Shown here piece by piece: positions 61,642-64,000 of a DNA stretch of 64,000 nt. The notes under the pieces are model-generated. The model did no database searches. It was not told the DNA's origin and worked only from the letters and a program-made list of their open reading frames with translations. Position numbers and translations under genes: made by a program. Source of the stretch: Ralstonia pickettii (GTDB lineage: Bacteria > Pseudomonadota > Gammaproteobacteria > Burkholderiales > Burkholderiaceae); contig NZ_MCGB01000027.1 in the NCBI RefSeq assembly GCF_001699815.1, forward strand, positions 1-64,000, in the 5' to 3' direction. The stretch's first letter is position 1. Every line of letters starts with the position of its first letter.

Positions 61642-62415
61642 CTACCGCCGGCGCGCCAGCAGATCATCCACCACAGGCACCACCGCCAGCAGCATCAGAA
61701 TCGACGCGAGCGGAATCGTGGCCGTATAGCCCAGGTGCCTGAAACCCAACGCACCGACCACGCCGCCCACAAAGAACATCCCAAGCAGGGACGCCAGCAG
61801 CCGCAGCTTGGGCCGGTTGGCGACCACGGCCGGCAGATTGTGATGTCCATGGTTCCAATACAGCGCCTTGCCGATTTCGATACCAATGTCGGTGGCCAGG
61901 CCTGTCACGTGCGTGGTGCGGATTTCCGCCTTCGAGATCTTGGTGATGATGGCGTTCTGCAGCCCCATCAGGAAGCACAGCAGTGCCACGGTGGCCGGCA
62001 CGAACACGACCCGGTATTGCCCGAGCGTTGTGCCCATCAGACCGAAGAGCAGCAGCAGCGCGGCCTCCAGCATGAGCGGCAGCGCGAATTCACTCTGCGT
62101 GCTGCGGCGGCGCCCCCAGTTGACGAGCACTGCCGTACACGCCGCGCCGCACAGAAACGCCAGCAGCGAAGCAAAGCCCGCAAACACAAGGACAACGTCG
62201 CCCAGCACGAGGTCGTCGGCGATCGCCGAGACGATGCCGGACATGTGCGAGGTGTATTGCTTGACGGCGAGAAATCCGCCCGCGTTGGCGGCGCCCGCCA
62301 CGAAGGCCAGCGATTGACCGAGGCGCCGGTTGGCGTCTTCTGAGCGTTCCGGGCTGGTCAGGCGGCGAAGATACTGGATGGGCATGACCAGTCCTGACGG
62401 TAGGTGAGCCGACAT
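61642..62415 (-). CDS. DUF1275 (YoaK-like) membrane protein
   Basis: A 257-residue protein with about six hydrophobic helices; LAFVAGAANAGGFLAVKQYTSHMSGIVSAIADDL and FLMGLQNAIITKISKAEIRTTHVTGLATDIGIEIG are DUF1275 signatures. Function unknown. It stands between the FabG-like gene and flgL, with no visible flagellar link. Confidence 0.85.
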   Translation of the reverse strand: MSAHLPSGLVMPIQYLRRLTSPERSEDANRRLGQSLAFVAGAANAGGFLAVKQYTSHMSGIVSAIADDLVLGDVVLVFAGFASLLAFLCGAACTAVLVNWGRRRSTQSEFALPLMLEAALLLLFGLMGTTLGQYRVVFVPATVALLCFLMGLQNAIITKISKAEIRTTHVTGLATDIGIEIGKALYWNHGHHNLPAVVANRPKLRLLASLLGMFFVGGVVGALGFRHLGYTATIPLASILMLLAVVPVVDDLLARRR

Positions 62416-62452
62416 GATACGCCGCGCCCTCCGACCGCCCGACCGCGCCGCA

Positions 62453-63412
62453 TCAAGGATTGATGTACTGGAACAGCGACATGCCCTGCATGGCCGTGAA
62501 GGTCTTCTGTGCGGCCTGCAGCGACACCTGCTGCTGCGAGAACTGCGAGATGGCGGAGGTGTAGTCCACCGATTGCAGCTTCGAGATCTGCTCCTTCAAC
62601 TGCTCGCCGTAGTTCGAGCCGCTGCTGTTGAGCGTGGTGAGCTGCGCCTGCTGCGTGCCCACCGTCACCTGCGCTTGCAGGGCGACCTGATAGGCATTGT
62701 CGAGATTGCCCTGCGCCGTCTGCACGGCCTTTTGCAGGTTGGCGACGTCGGTGGCCTGAGTGGCAGCGTTGATCGGGGTCGACAGCGCCGTGATCAGCTT
62801 CTCGTACGTCTTGAAGATGCTCTGATTGGCGTTCGGGTTGGACGCATCCGAGTTGGGGATGCGCACGAACACCGAATCGCCCGACACCGAATTCGGCATC
62901 GAGATGTTCTGCGAAACCTGCACCACCGGTGGCTGGCCGCTACCGACGTATTGCACGGAACCGCCGGTGTTGGTGAACGGATCGGTCGTGCCGTTGGCGC
63001 CGCCAAACAGGGCCACGCCCGAGGCATCGCGCTGATTGGCCGTCGACAGCAGCTGCTGGTACTGCTGCTTGACCTGCGCCAGCACACCAACGCGCTGTGA
63101 CTCCGTCATCAGCGAGGTGTTGGCGCCCACCAATGTCTGCTTGCCCTGCTGCAGCGTGGTCACCAGATTGGTCAGCGCCGAAGACACGCTGGTCAGGCGC
63201 GCGTCGGTGGTGTCACGGTTGGACTGGTATTGGTCGTTGGTGTCCTGCGTTTGCTGCAATTGCGCCATCTGACCAAACGCGCTGGGGTTGTCGCCCGCAC
63301 TGGTGAGCGCGATGCCGCTTGCAATCTGCTGCTGCAGCGTGAGCAGGTTCGATTGCGTGTTCTGCATCGAAGCGGAAGACGCTGCAAAGAATTGGGCGCT
63401 ACTGACTCGCAT
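62453..63412 (-). CDS. flgL: Flagellar hook-filament junction protein FlgL
   Basis: A 319-residue flagellin-like protein with conserved ends: MRVSSAQFFAASSASMQNTQSNLLTLQQQIASG at the N-terminus and QLQSVDYTSAISQFSQQQVSLQAAQKTFTAMQGMSLFQYI at the C-terminus. Forms the second junction zone between hook and filament. It follows flgK by 66 bases. Confidence 0.94.
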   Translation of the reverse strand: MRVSSAQFFAASSASMQNTQSNLLTLQQQIASGIALTSAGDNPSAFGQMAQLQQTQDTNDQYQSNRDTTDARLTSVSSALTNLVTTLQQGKQTLVGANTSLMTESQRVGVLAQVKQQYQQLLSTANQRDASGVALFGGANGTTDPFTNTGGSVQYVGSGQPPVVQVSQNISMPNSVSGDSVFVRIPNSDASNPNANQSIFKTYEKLITALSTPINAATQATDVANLQKAVQTAQGNLDNAYQVALQAQVTVGTQQAQLTTLNSSGSNYGEQLKEQISKLQSVDYTSAISQFSQQQVSLQAAQKTFTAMQGMSLFQYINP

Positions 63413-63478
63413 GATCGGTCCGGACGAAGGGCTTTAGGACGTTATCGGCAGGCGGGGCGGTTTCTTCAGCCGCGCCGA

Positions 63479-64000
63479 TCAGCCGCCGGCAATCGACAGC
63501 AGGCTGGCGAACAGCGAATTGGCCGTCTGCATCACCTTGGCGGAGGCCTGGTAGGCCTGCTGGTACTTCATCAGGTTCATCGCCTCCTCATCGAGGTTCA
63601 CCCCCGACACCGACTGCTGCTGTTGCGTGGAGCTGGCCAGCAGCGCCTTCTGCGAGGTCAGGTTGGTGCTGGCGCGGTTGGCCTGCACACCCACCTGGGT
63701 GACGAGGTTGTTCCACGCCGAGCCGATCGAGGTCGTGCCGCCGTCCAGCAGGTTGCTGTTGCGCAGCTTGGCCAGCGCGCTGGCGTTGCCGTTGTCGGTG
63801 CTGTTGGCGGTGTTGGCCGAAATGGCGAACGTGTCACCGTTGCCGGGCGAACCCGAGAGCTTCATCTGTACGCCGTTGAACGCGTACGTCGCGCCCTGCG
63901 TGTACGGTGCCGTGCCGCCCGCGTACGTGGTCGACGTGCCGCCCACCGTGACGGTGACGCTGCCCGGGAATCCCGACAGGGAGCCGCCAACGGCCGAGCT
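63479..64000 (-). CDS. flgK: Flagellar hook-associated protein FlgK (C-terminal part, cut by the window end)
   Basis: The last 173 residues of FlgK; the reading frame runs through the window end without interruption. The C-terminal signature VSGVNLDEEAMNLMKYQQAYQASAKVMQTANSLFASLLSIAGG is complete. FlgK forms the first junction zone on the hook. Read leftward, it is upstream of flgL. Confidence 0.93.
   Translation of the reverse strand, partial: SSAVGGSLSGFPGSVTVTVGGTSTTYAGGTAPYTQGATYAFNGVQMKLSGSPGNGDTFAISANTANSTDNGNASALAKLRNSNLLDGGTTSIGSAWNNLVTQVGVQANRASTNLTSQKALLASSTQQQQSVSGVNLDEEAMNLMKYQQAYQASAKVMQTANSLFASLLSIAGG

Noticed and set aside
1-64000. CRISPR arrays, insertion sequences, integrases, tRNA or rRNA genes
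   Set aside because: None recognised by eye; no regular spacer repeats, no transposase-like protein and no cloverleaf segment noticed. A tRNA or repeat search would be decisive.

Overview
The window is high-GC, densely coded chromosomal DNA that looks like a Ralstonia-type betaproteobacterium (R. pickettii/insidiosa/mannitolilytica rather than a clear plant pathogen). This rests on protein-level resemblance: the flagellar gene order and flagellin sequence, a DUF6726-type lipoprotein, CTGT-N8-ACAG LexA boxes and a sigma-28-type fliC promoter. No rRNA, tRNA, CRISPR array, transposase or integrase was seen.

Region 1 (58-6177): a complete four-gene family 2A encapsulin operon on the minus strand. 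It encodes a rhodanese, a serine O-acetyltransferase, the SrpI-type shell protein, and a cysteine desulfurase whose roughly 225-residue low-complexity N-terminus is the cargo-loading extension. A MocR/PdxR-type regulator is transcribed divergently, with repeat operators in the shared intergenic region.

Region 2 (6251-28346): ordinary accessory and metabolic genes. They include a MarR-controlled hydrolase/enoyl-CoA hydratase operon with twin palindromic operators, an ArsR-AHSA1 pair, a LysR/tautomerase pair, a 5'-truncated dienelactone-hydrolase-like remnant, a FabH-like ketosynthase, CopC/CopD, an M20 peptidase, an SDR, and a small gene behind two tandem LexA boxes. They also include a GcvA-like LysR with a LysE exporter, an unrecognised 351-aa protein, a fosmidomycin-resistance-type MFS pump, membrane proteins, a secreted protein made almost entirely of KFDxYTEGA repeats, and a DedA-rhodanese fusion.

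Region 3 (28721-64000): a flagellar supercluster. fliK-J-I-H-G-F runs on the minus strand, opposite fliE. After fliE comes a tightly overlapping plus-strand island: a TPR glycosyltransferase, CDP-glucose synthase, CDP-glucose 4,6-dehydratase, sugar epimerase, DegT aminotransferase, PhyH-like oxygenase, C-methyltransferase, N-acetyltransferase, WbqC, a CmcI-like methyltransferase and a GT2. The island ends at a second fliE, followed by an ohr-ohrR peroxide module and a second TPR glycosyltransferase that overlaps ohrR. Then come fliT-S-D and fliC (minus), a degenerate LuxR-type response regulator (plus), a PAS-GGDEF-EAL protein (minus), fliL-M-N-O-P-Q-R (plus), a FabG-like SDR, a DUF1275 protein, and flgL with the 3' part of flgK (minus).

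The most interesting points are the encapsulin sulfur compartment, and an apparent flagellin-glycosylation island built on a CDP-sugar pathway and bracketed by duplicated fliE and glycosyltransferase genes. The island contains no flippase or polymerase, which fits cytoplasmic glycosylation of a short flagellin before export.
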